A stretch of DNA of 64,000 nt, from NCBI GenBank assembly GCA_022495995.1, contig JAFEMH010004894.1, positions 123,306-187,305 of the forward strand. Reading direction: 5' to 3'. The stretch comes from Adenophora triphylla var. japonica (Eukaryota > Streptophyta > Magnoliopsida > Asterales > Campanulaceae). The translations under genes were made by a program, and so were the position numbers. A model generated the notes under the pieces. It had not been told where the DNA came from, made no database searches, and saw only the letters and a list, made by a program, of their open reading frames with translations. Of the stretch, positions 39,365 to 51,090 are shown piece after piece. Every line of letters begins with the position of its first letter. Within the stretch, counting starts at the first letter, position 1.

Positions 39365-40882
39365 TGATGGATGTGTATTTACCCATCCAAATGATGCACT
39401 TTTAGGCTTTCTTTGTGTTCGATTCCCGAGTTTTATGTATATTTGATATGGTTTGTTAGTGTTTTAATGAGTACAGGGACTGAAGTGAAATTCGAAAATG
39501 CGGGACTAAACTGGCATTTGGAAGCTTTTGGACTAAATGGGAAATATTGGAAAATTCAAGGACCAAATTGGAATTATGGAATTTTTGGACGAAATTGATT
39601 TAGAAAAATTCATGGGATTAAATGAAAAATAAAAGTCCAAAGAGCGAAGCGCAGAAAAAGTCGTTAAAGTGGTCAAAGTGCGACTGCAAAATAGCGAGAC
39701 GAAACGAATAATTAATTGATACTAAATGTGGCCAGGCTTCGGGAAGTGGCCGGCACTTCTAGGCAATTTGGGGCCAGCTTCAAGGCCATTTGGGGCCAAG
39801 CAAGGGCCAGGAGGAAGTAAAATGGGCCAAGGCACAAGAGCGGACGCTCTAACACATGGGCGGCCGCGCTACAAGAAGAATTACACGGCCAAACTCACGG
39901 CCCACAAGAGCGGACGCGCTAAATCCGAGGGCGGCCGCGCTTCTTCCGACGTCCAAAGAACAGCTTGACGTATTATTGAAGGGCAATCTTGTCTTTTATC
40001 AGTTTTTGTCCATAGTTACCCTAGTCCCTATTTATTCATCAGCAGCCACGAAAATTAGGACCATTATATATCACAGAATATATCATAATTATTATTATAT
40101 TTTGTTTTTGCTTTTCTTTTGGGAATTCAATTGAAGAAGAAGATTTATTCATCATTCCAGGTTTTTATTATTTGTAAATTATGAGTAGCTAATTTATTAG
40201 ATTTGTAGATTGTTTTGATCTTTACCGGATTTCTATGCAATAATATTTTAATTCTTTCTATTTAATTCCTTCTAGTTCATCAATATATTTTAATTTCTTG
40301 TTCATGGATTCGAGACGTATGTTAAGATACGAACTCATCTTTGAATAATTGGGTATCGAATTCGCCATTAATTTGGGATTTTGATACATAGACCATTATT
40401 GATTGAATAACTTTAATCGGGGCCGTAATAGAAATCGATTAAAATTAGGTTCTTTAATTCTTGTGTTCTTAATTTATTCTTGGCATATTGTGGAACCGTA
40501 ATAGACACTACAATATTAAAAAGAGTATTTAGGATTGTAATCCGGCCACCTAACCGTATCGATCCTAGCTAAAGTGAATGAACCCTAGAAGTTGAGTTAA
40601 TGTTTTATAAGTAAAATTCTGCATAGAATGATGGTAAAGTGAAATCCAATCTACGAATCTCTGCTCATAATCTGTTTTCTTGCTTAGTAGTTTTTGCTAT
40701 TTATTTTATGCTTCTAGTTTTAAATCAAATCAATATAAACTTTGGTTACAGAATTTACTGCTTTTACTTTACTTGTTTACCAACGAGTCTCTGTGGATTC
40801 GACCCCTGCATTTGCATATTGCTACACCGGTAGTGAGTACACTTGCTCGGTTTTTATTACAAGAGGGAGTTTTCCTCCATCA
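39365..40882 (+). repeat. Athila 5' LTR
   Basis: 1518 bases. It contains the inverted-repeat motif AGAGCG-GA-CGCTCT (39837-39850), GCGGCCGC twice (39860-39867 and 39931-39938) and AGCGGACGCGCT between them. A TATA-like TATATATC lies near 40064, about 125 bases further on. Confidence 0.95.
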
Positions 40883-40888
40883 AGTTTT

Positions 40889-40906
40889 TGGCGCCGTTGC
40901 CGGGGA
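40889..40906 (+). other. Athila primer-binding site
   Basis: TGGCGCCGTTGCCGGGGA, six bases after the LTR end; the characteristic primer site of Athila elements. Confidence 0.9.
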
Positions 40907-40940
40907 CTTGTTGCAAGTAAACAAGTAGGTTAAGTAGTGA

Positions 40941-43317
40941 ATGCAAGGTCGTCGTTCTTTGAAGCCTACATTGGTGCCATTGGACGATAACATAAATAGA
41001 CTTGAGGAAGCATTTGAGGGCGATCCCCTCTTTAATCCTCTTTTCTCAGATTCGGACATCGAATCAGAGCCCTCCACCACCGAGGTAGAGGAAGAAAAAG
41101 CCGAGATGGCAGAACCACCGGCACAAACTATGAATGATTTCCTGAGACCTAGGGTAGACACATCTACCTCTTGCATAGTGCTGTCCGTCCGGCCAAAAAT
41201 TTAGAGGTCAAAGGACAATACTTTGCCATGTTGCCAAGCTTTCACGGATTGCCTGGTGAGGATGCACTCACGTTCCTTAAAGAGTATATTATTGTTGTTG
41301 CTCAATTCTTGTTAAGACAGGGAGTGACTGAAGAGCAAATTAGACTAAAGTGTTTTCCTTACACTCTTAAGGGAGTGGCTAAAACATGGTTGCTGATGCT
41401 TGCACCGAGCAGCATTAGTACTTGGGTAGAATTGCAAGATGTGTTCCTTAAAAGATATTACCCACATCATCTTTTGGCTAGTTTTAGACAGAAATTGATG
41501 ACATTTTCCCAAGATGTGGGGGAGCCCTTTCATGAGGCATGGGAAAGATTTAATACAATGTTAATGCAATGTCCCCAACACAATTTCACACTACCCTCAC
41601 TGAACCAAGCCTTCTATGATGGCTTGAATGACAATGGTCAATCAATGGTTGACAATCCTTTGGAGGCTCAATTGGAGCCAAGACCCCGGATGAGACCAAG
41701 GCTTTATTTGAGATGTTGAGTGCTAATTCTCAACAAAAGAGTTCGAGGGGTAGGACAAGGGGGGTATTAGATTTGACTGCTACTGATAATCTTTCTAAGC
41801 AAATTGCAGTCTTGAGTAGTAAATTTGATAAATTGACTGCCTGTGGCACTTCTGTTGGTGCCAATGTTATTACTGATTATTGTACAAATTGTGGTTTATC
41901 ATCTCATGTGACTAATATGTGTCCAAGTGCAGCAAATTTCTTGTATAATCCTGAACAGGCACATGCTTTCAATGGATATGCACCAAGGCCACCACCCCAA
42001 GGCAACCAATATGGCAACTACAATCCATGGGGTGGCTATCATAATCAGCAAGTAAAACCTCTTCATGTGCCACCACCTGGACAACATGATAAAGAGCCTT
42101 GGGAGCTGGCAGTCCAACAGTTAAGGATGGAGATGCAGCAAAGTAATAGAAATACAGATGCTGCTTTTGAAAAGATGGGCACACAAGTAGAGCAACTTGT
42201 GAAGGTTGCCCAAGAGTTGATGAAAGAGAAGAACCCACCCGAGCAAGCAAAGTCAATCACAACAGTGTGGGATGAAAGTGAGGAAATTGAGGAGGTATTT
42301 CTATCTTCTCTTGATAATATTGATTGTTTTGATAATAATGATGATGTTAATGAGAATGAAAAAATTAATCATGTTCAAAAAGACCCCGGGTGTTTCACTA
42401 TCCCAATTTCTTTAGGGGGTCAAAATTTTAAAGGTTTGTTGGATCTTGGGGCAAGTGTCAATGTGATGCCCTTTCATGTTTTTAGAAGTTTGGGGGTATG
42501 TGAGTTGAAACCACCCATGAGAGACTTGCAATTGGCGGATCTCTCAATCAAAAGACCTTTAGGGGTTATTGAAGGGGTGTTGGTTAAAATTGATAAAATC
42601 ATTATCCCTATTGACTTTTATGTGATGTGTATGGAGGGATCAAGTGAGGAGCAATTGAAAACTCCCATTCTGCTTGGGAGGCCATTTATGTTTGACACTA
42701 AGGCCACCATTGATGTGTGTCAAGGGGTGGTGTCCTTGAGAGGCATGGGGGAAGAATGCAAGTTTGTTATGTCTAAAAATGATAAGAAAATCTCCCCCAA
42801 AGATGATTTTGTAGGAGCCATAAATGATGTACCAATGGTCATATATGATGTGAATGGATGTGAGAAAAGTGGGGATAATGCGGACGTTTGTCCCGTGGCT
42901 AGTAACATTAAGGCCGACCAATACTCTAGGAGTAACGGGTCGTATCACACCCCACACGACTCCCATAAAGAGTCGATTCCATCACATCTACCACAAGGGC
43001 CTTCAAAACATAAAGTTAGTGAGGAGAGTTATAGTGATTTATCTGATTCTATATTTGCTACTATTTTTGTGCATGATAACTCTCTTGATCTTGGTTGTGA
43101 GAATGGTGTTCTGCAGGTTGCAGAAAAGGTTGAGTTTGGGGGTGGAAACCCCAAGAAAAGAAAAAGAAAGAGGGGTAAGCACAAGCGTAAAGCTTCAAAA
43201 ATAAATGTGGCTTTACCCCTACTTGTTGACAATGGAGAGCTGATTTGGAAAGAGAAGGGCGTTTGTGCCCGTGAGGAGAAGAGATGGTCCAAAGGCCGCA
43301 AAGCAAAAGCCAAGTAA
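40941..43317 (+). CDS. gag: Athila gag and protease
   Basis: Three overlapping frames. 40941-41204 is the acidic N-terminus (MQGRRSLKPTLVPLDDNINR). 41171-41719 holds the capsid core: MLPSFHGLPGEDALTFLKEY, EEQIRLKCFPYTLKGVAKTW, FHEAWERFNTMLMQCPQH. 41713-43317 has a Cys motif CTNCGLSSHVTNMC (zinc knuckle with the usual spacing but no glycine before His), then the protease LKGLLDLGASVNVMP-type segment (active site DLGAS at about 42445) and TPILLGRPFMFDTKATIDV, and ends in a basic KKRKRKRGKHKRK tail that could be a nuclear or nucleic-acid-binding signal. Frame changes near 41190 and 41705 break the precursor; these may be real or assembly errors. The domain order is complete to protease. Confidence 0.85.
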
Positions 43318-44848
43318 GCTTGGGACCATAGTCGGGCTAACGACTTTAACCAAATGCGCTGCTTGGGAGGCAACCCAATGAGGTATGTTTTATTTTTTAT
43401 GTTAATTACTGTTTAGTAGGGTCTTGCCATCCGTTAAGCCCAAGGCACGCTTTTGTTCTCTTTGCTATGAGGACATAGCATGTTTTGAGTTTGGGGGTGG
43501 GCAACTCTCCGAGTTTGTGGGTTTATAGGGGAGTGTATATAGTGTCACCCTCTAAAAAAATAGAAAAAATTAAAAATTTTGTTCTTTTCATAGTTGGGAT
43601 GTTGGTCAAAGTCTGTGATGATTAGAGTATGCTTTAATTTTAGAATCACATGTGCTATTATTAGTGTGGTGATTGGGATTGCATTGAAACATTTAATTTA
43701 TGATTGCACCACCTCTCACTTCCGTATCATATTCTTGGTCATTCTCATCAACTTAGGTGCCTTTTATGGGATCACTTCGTGTATTCTCGGGGTCCCTAGA
43801 ACATGTTTGCATGATTGTCAATAACACGTCAATAGGTTACTTGATATATATGGCTATTCTTTGAATCCCTTTTTGTAAGCCTTAAACTTTCTAGTCACTA
43901 AAAATATTCCGCTAGAACCCCTTTTGAGCTTGAAAAAGAATGGAATCTCTCACAAAGTGGGAGGTTATCTTAGACCGCCATTCGCCTTCATTTGTACCCA
44001 TATTGTCCTACCCTTTTAACCTATACACAAATTTAATTTTTCTCACCTTTTCAAGAAAGTGAAATTAGGGAATGAATTGGGAATTGTGGGGGATGTTTTG
44101 AAAATTAAAGGATTGAGTGGAAAGTGGTCACGAAAAAAAAAATGGGTCATGTTATGTAATGAAAAGAGGGGCTTGATAAAAAAAAAAAAAAAAAAAAAAA
44201 AAATGAAAAATCGAGCCCTCTCTAATGTCAAAGTGAAAATCATGTTTTAAGGTGACCAAAGGAAGTAGTGGAATGTGCCCAATCCCATGTTGATGTATGA
44301 AAAAGTTTTAGTTTGTGGGTTGACACATTGGAAAGTAATAAGGGTAAGTGGAGGATGTACTGTTAAAAGAAGACTTTCTAGTTTCACTTTCTTGTTTTCG
44401 TATGTCATTACCTTCATTTGTAACCATGAACCTAGCCCTGCGATTTTTCGCACTTAACTGTTAGGCCATATTATTCTTTCAATATCGAGTAACCGGGTTG
44501 ACAATCGTGTTAAATATGCATATGAGTGTCCTTTTTGGGTTGTACTGTCTATGACATATTTATTAAGAGCATCACTTAGTGAATCCATAAACAATCTTAG
44601 GTTGTTGGCAGTGACCTCCCATAATTCATTCATCATTCAGGCCGCGGTGGAAAATTGTGAGTTTTATGCTTCAATGTGATTGTAATCTCATTACTGTGGT
44701 GACACTTGTTGATTATGTGTGTTGGTGAGAATCTGAGACTTGAATGGCCAATGACTCATCTGTGATAGAACATCCCAAAAATAATTATTTTGCTTTAATT
44801 AGTAGTTTTTAGAGTAGTTTTATTTTTCTTCTTTTAGTTTAGTTTTAC
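43318..44848 (+). other. Athila 3' non-coding region
   Basis: A perfect hairpin TTGGG-AGGCAA-CCCAA lies 46 bases past the stop (43363-43378), in a context I remember as common after Athila pol genes. The rest has no gene: a short GAGTTTG direct repeat near 43485, an A-run at about 44179-44203, and otherwise AT-rich DNA. The location is where RT, integrase and env-like genes would be expected. Confidence 0.6.
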
Positions 44849-44881
44849 TCGGGACGAGCAAAAGGTTAGTTTGTGGGTGTT
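44849..44881 (+). other. Athila polypurine tract region
   Basis: GGGACGAGCAAAAGGTTAG followed by TTTGTGGGTGTT, just before the 3' LTR. The purine-rich AGCAAAAGG block matches the usual Athila pattern. Confidence 0.75.
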
Positions 44882-46402
44882 TGATGGATGTGTATTTACC
44901 CATCCAAATGATGCACTTTTAGGCTTTCTTTGTGTTCGATTCCCGAGTTTTATGTATATTTGATATGGTTTGTTAGTGTTTTAATGAGTACAGGGACTGA
45001 AGTGAAATTCTGGAAAATCTGGGACTAAACTGGCATTTGGAAGCTTTTGGACTAAATGGGAAATATTGGAAAATTCAAGGACCAAATTGGAATTATGGAA
45101 TTTTTGGACGAAATTGATTTAGAAAAATTCATGGGATTAAATGAAAAATAAAAGTCCAAAGAGCGAAGCGCAGAAAAAGTCGTTAAAGTGGTCAAAGTGC
45201 GACTGCAAAATAGCGAGACGAAACGAATAATTAATTGATACTAAATGTGGCCAGGCTTGCTGGGAAGTGGCCGGCACTTCTAGGCAATTTGGGGCCAGCT
45301 TCAAGGCCATTTGGGGCCAAGCAAGGGCCAGGAGGAAGTAAAATGGGCCAAGGCACAAGAGCGGACGCTCTAACACATGGGCGGCCGCGCTGCAAGAAGA
45401 ATTACACGGCCAAACTCACGGACCACAAGAGCGGACGCGCTAAATCCGAGGGCGGCCGCGCTTCTTCCGACGTCCAGCAACAGTTTGACGTATTATTGAA
45501 GGGCAATCTTGTCTTTTATCAGTTTTTGTCCATAGTTACCCTAGTCCCTATTTATTCATCAGCAGCCACGAAAATTAGGACCATTATATATCACAGAATA
45601 TATCATAATTATTATTATATTTTGTTTTTGCTTTTCTTTTGGGAATTCAATTGAAGAAGAAGATTTATTCATCATTCCAGGTTTTTATTATTTGTAAATT
45701 ATGAGTAGCTAATTTATTAGATTTGTAGATTGTTTTGATCTTTACCGGATTTCTATGCAATAATATTTTAATTCTTTCTATTTAATTCCTTCTAGTTCAT
45801 CAATATATTTTAATTTCTTGTTCATGGATTCGAGACGTATGTTAAGATACGAACTCATCTTTGAATAATTGGGTATCGAATTCGCCATTAATTTGGGATT
45901 TTGATACATAGACCATTATTGATTGAATAACTTTAATCGGGGCCGTAATAGAAATCGATTAAAATTAGGTTCTTTAATTCTTGTGTTCTTAATTTATTCT
46001 TGGCATATTGTGGAACCGTAATAGACACTACAATATTAAAAAGAGTATTTAGGATTGTAATCCGGCCACCTAACCGTATCGATCCTAGCTAAAGTGAATG
46101 AACCCTAGAAGTTGAGTTAATGTTTTATAAGTAAAATTCTGCATAGAATGATGGTAAAGTGAAATCCAATCTACGAATCTCTGCTCATAATCTGTTTTCT
46201 TGCTTAGTAGTTTTTGCTATTTATTTTATGCTTCTAGTTTTAAATCAAATCAATATAAACTTTGGTTACAGAATTTACTGCTTTTACTTTACTTGTTTAC
46301 CAACGAGTCTCTGTGGATTCGACCCCTGCATTTGCATATTGCTACACCGGTAGTGAGTACACTTGCTCGGTTTTTATTACAAGAGGGAGTTTTCCTCCAT
46401 CA
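44882..46402 (+). repeat. Athila 3' LTR
   Basis: 1521 bases, nearly identical to 39365-40882. Most differences fall within 45005-45030, near 45258 and at 45470-45490. Confidence 0.95.
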
Positions 46403-46407
46403 ATAGT

Positions 46408-47818
46408 CAACTTCAATATGCTTCGTGCGTTCATGATGAACTGGATTTTGAGCCATATATATTGCAGATTGACTATCACAGAGAAGAGGCACCGTAGAAT
46501 CATGTTTAATTCAAAAAGACTGTAGAAGACCAAGTAACCATTTGAGCTCACACGTAGCACTAGCCATAGAACTATATTCTGCATCAGCCGAAGAACGAGA
46601 GATCATATTTTGTTTCTTTGTCTTCCATGAGATAGGTGAATCACCAAGAAAAATAAAATAGGCAGTGAGTGAATGTCGCGTGATGGGACAACTAGCCTAA
46701 TCAGAATCACAGTAGGCACGCAGTTGTAAAATGGAGGATGATTTCAAAAGAATTCCTTGTCCAGGATGTGCTTTCAAATAACGAACAACACATAACGCAA
46801 CAGTCCAATGAGCAATCTTGGGCTTGGTCATAAATTGTGCAAGAATATGCACACTATAGGACAATTTCGAGGGTGTAATGGTGAGATAAATAAGTTGCCC
46901 CACAAGAAACCGATAAGGCTCAGGATCACGCAAATCATCGTCTTTAGTCAAGGCCAAACGGTGATTTTGTTCAATGGGTATAAGGGCCAGTCGTGCGCCA
47001 ATTAGCCCTGCCTCGGAAAGAATATCAAGGGCATACTTTTGTTGAGAAAGAAAGATGCCGTCTGGATGTGTGGCCACTCAAGGCCCAAAAAATACTTAAG
47101 ACATCCCAAGTCTTTCATGTGAAAGCATTTACTGAGATATGTTTTGAAGCATTGAATTACCTGAGGATCATTACCACCAATGACCAAATCATCCACGTAC
47201 ACAAGAACGTGTAGCTCAACAGTGGAAGTGGTGTAAGAGAAGAGAGAATAATTGGAATATGACTGATGTAAGACATATTTTTTGTCAAGGAAGTTGACAA
47301 CTTTTCAAACCAACAACAAGGAGCTTGACGTAAGCCATATAGTGACTTCTTGAGCTTGCATACCTTTCTGGAAGCAGAAGCATGATGGCCTAAAGGTACC
47401 TTCATTTCATATAGACATCTTCACTAAGATCGACATGAAGGAACGCGTTGTGAACATCCATTTGATGAAGTTCCCACCCACAAACCGTAGCAATGGAGAG
47501 AAAAACTCGGACGATGACCATCTTAATTGTTGGAGCAAAAGTTTCTTTGAAATTCACACCTTCAACTTGGCGGTTCCCTAATATGACCAAGCGAGCTTTG
47601 TGGCGTTCAACTGATCCATCCGCATTTTACTTTATCTTATAAACCCATTTGTTGCCAATCACCTTTTTGTCAATGGGAGAATCAACTAATTCCCACGTAC
47701 CATTATGATCAAGAGCAGCAATTTCTTTGTTCATGGCCTCACACCAATGAGGATATTTAATCACTTTCTCGAAATGCTTTGGTTCATATCCTAAGTCAAA
47801 CAGCCAAGATACAACGAT
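46408..47818 (-). pseudogene. Second Copia reverse transcriptase (broken)
   Basis: Minus strand, in pieces. EPKHFEKVIKYPHWCEAMNK and KKVIGNKWVYKIK (near 47800-47627), FKETFAPTIKMV and LHQMDVHNAFLHVDL (47590-47402), [16 protein letters not shown] (47405-47157), the catalytic YVDD (MYVDDLVIG, 47202), MKDLGCLKYFLGLE, and DPEPYRFLVGQLIYLTITP (47077-46697). Near 46600-46450 are remnants of RNase H. Four or more frameshifts. It ends at the CACTA end (47819). Confidence 0.85.
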
Positions 47819-48030
47819 CAATACTAGAAACAGGGCAATTACCGACGGAATTTTACCCACGGAAAAAACCCATTTACCGACGAAATTTAAATTTTATTTG
47901 CCGGGAATTTTTTTTTAAATTTTCGTTTAATCTATCGGTAATGCTTTTAATTCCATCGGTAATACCGACGGACTGAGTCCGCCGGTAATACAGACGGACA
48001 TCGTCCGTCGGTAACAAGCCCTATAAATAA
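47819..48030 (+). promoter_or_regulatory. CACTA terminus, subterminal repeats and TATA box
   Basis: ACCGACGG and its inverse CCGTCGGT/CCGCCGGT occur several times between 47840 and 48012, some as hairpins (ACCGACGGAC-TGA-GTCCGCCGGT near 47966). In CACTA elements such repeats bind the accessory transposase. TATA box CTATAAATAA at 48021-48030. Confidence 0.7.
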
Positions 48031-49979
48031 AAACCCTCCCCCTTCCTCGGCCATTTACGCCTTCAAATCAAATACGCAAATTGCCGAACCCTTGGTCTGA
48101 AGCAACGCCGTCGCCGCGCCGTTCGCCGCCGTTTGCCGTCACAGGTCGACGCTCTCACCGGTTAGTAATCTCTCTCTCACTCGCTTTCTCTCTCTCAATC
48201 GCTTTCTCTCTCAATCACTTTCTCTCTCTCACTCGATTTCTCTCTCTCACTCGCTTTCTCTCTCTCTCTCTCATTACTCACCGTTCAAGGAAGTCGTAGT
48301 CGCCGTTCAGAAGTCGCCGTTCCTCTCCCAGTCTCGCTCGCCATTCATCGCCGTCGCCGTTCCGCTCTCAGGTTTTGATTTGCTCAATTTAGCAAAATAT
48401 TTTTTTTTTTCCTACTTTTTTGTTGTTGCAGTGTGTGTATGGTTAAGATGTATTGGTGTTGTCCTTGGAAGCTCTCCAAAAGCCGAATGTTGCAGCCTCA
48501 TTCAAGGCCTCACCGACCTTGAGGCTGTCGTCTGTCTATCTTTGATCTGTGTCTGGATTCGAATGCTTTAGCTATTGTGTGTGTGGATCTGTTAATACTT
48601 TTAGTATTTTAGTGAATTGCTATGAGTAATTTCATTACCGACACCCAACTAGTTGAAGATCAAGTTAAGCTGAATCTTGGGGATTGGATCTGGGATTTGT
48701 TAATGATGTTGTTTATTGTTTAGTAGGGAGTAATTAGTTATTGGATCTGTCTTATATGTTAAGAGCACTATAGTACTAGCAATACTATTTTTCAGTGACT
48801 TAGATATGGTATGAAATGCTTGTTAACGGCGGAGTAATACAATGGATCTAGGAAAAAAGATTGTCATCAAGTAAGATGTTCTTGTGATTGGTTTGATAAG
48901 GGACCAATATTACTTAACTGTTGGGAGCAGACATTTTCTTTTTAGCTCCGTGGCATGATTGATCAAACTTTCTTTCTTGTTTTAGTTGTGCTCTCTATTG
49001 TAGCTAGGTGTTAGACGATCCGGAACCATAGATTGCGTTCTCCCATTAATCAAGGCAATCCAATGATTGGGATTAAAACAAGTAAAGCCTTAGTTTTGAC
49101 ATACTTTAATCTAGACTATTGGATTGCCTCTTCTTATGGAACGATCGCATTTTCGGGCCTTTTTATGTCATGAAATGGCGGTCCTGTAGAGTGATGGTAG
49201 AGCAACCTGAAATGTGTTGGACGGACATGAATCTCATCTGATGAGATCATATTATTTGTTTTGAAAATTTGATGTTAATCAGAGTGTGTGCAACTTGGTT
49301 ACTGTATTTACATTGTTAATTTGTAACTAGCAGAGTTTATGGATCTAGTGAAGAGTATAGCCCGAAATGCATATTTTATGGTGGCTGGTCAGTTTATTTT
49401 CATTTTAAATTTTGACCCATGTTCTGAACTGTTGATTGTTTACTGCTAGGTATGTTTCTTTATTTTGGGTACAAACACAATATCGAAAATGGAACAATTA
49501 TGTTTTGTGATGGTTGAAACACATTTCTCTATGTTTGATCAAGCAGTCAACTGTTTACTCTTAATTTGTATTAGATGGCTTGTGTAAAGTCAAAGGGGGA
49601 GGGGGTGTATGTCTCAATAATGTAACATATTCAACCGCACACTACCTCACTAGTTCTAGATCCTATTTTGGGGCGATTGACTGCATCGCGGACAGTGATG
49701 TATATCGCCTACGTTTGAGCGCATGATATCAATCCTGGCACCCTAGATGCACCTTAGGTCGGATCACACTTTTTGATCAAGCAGTCAACTGTTTACTCTT
49801 AATTTGTATTAGATGGCTTGTGTAAAGTCAAAGGGGGAGGGGGTGAATGTCTAAAATTAGGAAAACTTGGATGGAAGTATTGTTAAGGAATTAGACTCCT
49901 AATCATTGTCTAAAATTAGGAAGAAAACTCTTAGTGGCACCCTTATAGGGTATTGTGGTTGGTGGTTAACATCTTAAAA
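48031..49979. other. CACTA leader and intron-like DNA
   Basis: A GC-rich and CT-rich leader (48060-48370, with (TCTCTC)n runs) then AT-rich DNA without a gene. A 74-base direct repeat lies at 49534-49607 and 49772-49845. An imperfect inverted repeat lies around 49050-49150 (GGCAATCCAAT / ATTGGATTGCC). Confidence 0.5.
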
Positions 49980-50435
49980 TATAAACAAGATGAGAGCCTT
50001 TCTCATCCACAACTATCAAATCCGTCCATCTTTGACAAAAAAAACAGAGCAAACAAGTTCTCGACTGTTTGAGCAAAGGATTTTCTGTTTAATAAGAGTT
50101 TTTCCAGTTTCACTGTCCGTATTCTATCTCAGGATCTCAAACATCACAGCCATGTTTGTGACAGTGCTGTTTTCTCTTCACTGGTGTTATACTGTTACCT
50201 TGTTTTACTTGTGATCATATAACACCAGTGAAGAGTAAAACAGGCACTGTCACAAACATGGCTGTGATGTTTGAGATCCTTAGAGAGAAGAGGACAGTGA
50301 AACTGGAAAAATTTCTTATTAAACAGAAAATCCTTTGCTCAAACAGTCAAGAACTTGTTTGCTCTGTCTTTCTTGGTCAAAGATGAGATAGGGTTTTGAT
50401 AGTTGTGGATGAGAACGACTCTCATCTTGTTTATA
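49980..50435. repeat. 456-bp foldback (inverted repeat) inside the CACTA
   Basis: Left arm 49980-50191 and right arm 50218-50435 are near-perfect inverted copies (TATAAACAAGATGAGAG...CTCTCATCTTGTTTATA) with a loop of about 26 bases. The arms differ by small changes spread along their length. No transposase or clear target duplication. It could be a MITE-like foldback or a hairpin-RNA locus. Confidence 0.85.
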
Positions 50436-51090
50436 AATGTTAATTTAATTCATCATTGTAAAATTATATATTTTACAACAAAGAATTAATATTTAAAATT
50501 ATTCACAATAATAATAATTTAAAAAATATGATAGATGTGTGTGTTAATTCATTATTGTAAAATAGATGTGTGTGTTAATTCATTATTGAATAGTTGATAG
50601 TTGAGATATTTCGGTTGCATTCCTATTGCAATTGTTCTTTGAGTGTATACTAGACATAGTTGATTACATACTGTCGATTCTAATCAATAGTGTTTGATTG
50701 ACCTAGTCTACGTCATGCACTTGGAGATCATGGGGTTATGCTGCCGAAATTTCTTGATTTTCGATTATAAAGCAAGTAGACAAAGTGATATTTGCAATTC
50801 ATATAATCATGTATTTCGGGATGGGATAGAAGCCAACCCCAATTCTAAACCTAATGGACATGAATTGTCCTTTCATCCTAGGGAATGATATACTTTACAA
50901 CAAAGAATTAAATATTAATATTTAAAATTATTCAAAATATTAATAATTTAAAAAATGTGATAGATGTGTGCGATAGAAGTCAACCCCAATTCTAAACCTA
51001 AATGAAGTGTCTTGTTTCTTTTAAGTTTGTAATCCAAATTTAGGGAATTGTAATGCGTTAATTACATCTAAACTGTTAATATATTATGAA
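50436..51090. other. AT-rich CACTA region with local duplications
   Basis: Two copies of an AT-rich block (about 50467-50541 and 50889-50970), and a second duplicated piece with CAACCCCAATTCTAAACCTA at about 50834 and 50982. No gene is seen; likely intron sequence before the transposase exon. Confidence 0.5.

Larger units (their letters stand above)
39365..46402 (+). mobile_element. Athila-type Ty3-Gypsy element, non-autonomous, 7.0 kb
   Basis: LTRs 39365-40882 and 44882-46402 with TGATGGA...TCCATCA ends, and target duplication ATAGT (39360-39364 and 46403-46407). The primer site TGGCGCCGTTGCCGGGGA and the gag/protease type are those of Athila elements. RT, RNase H, integrase and env-like genes are missing; the protease stop is followed by 1.5 kb of non-coding DNA. 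The LTRs differ at only about a dozen positions, so it is very young. It depends on helper enzymes. Confidence 0.93.
38964..47818 (-). mobile_element. Second Ty1-Copia element, truncated and split
   Basis: Minus-strand Copia remnant in two pieces (38964-39364 and 46403-47818), separated by the Athila element with duplication ATAGT. The left piece has the 3' LTR, polypurine tract and RNase H tail; the right piece has RT. The front part is cut off by the CACTA end at 47819. It is a different family from the SIRE element: a short LTR and another RNase H tail. Confidence 0.8.

Noticed and set aside
48081..48299. 72-codon frame after the CACTA promoter as a small protein
   Set aside because: Mostly (TCTCTC)n-derived Ser/Leu/Phe repeats in a probable untranslated leader.
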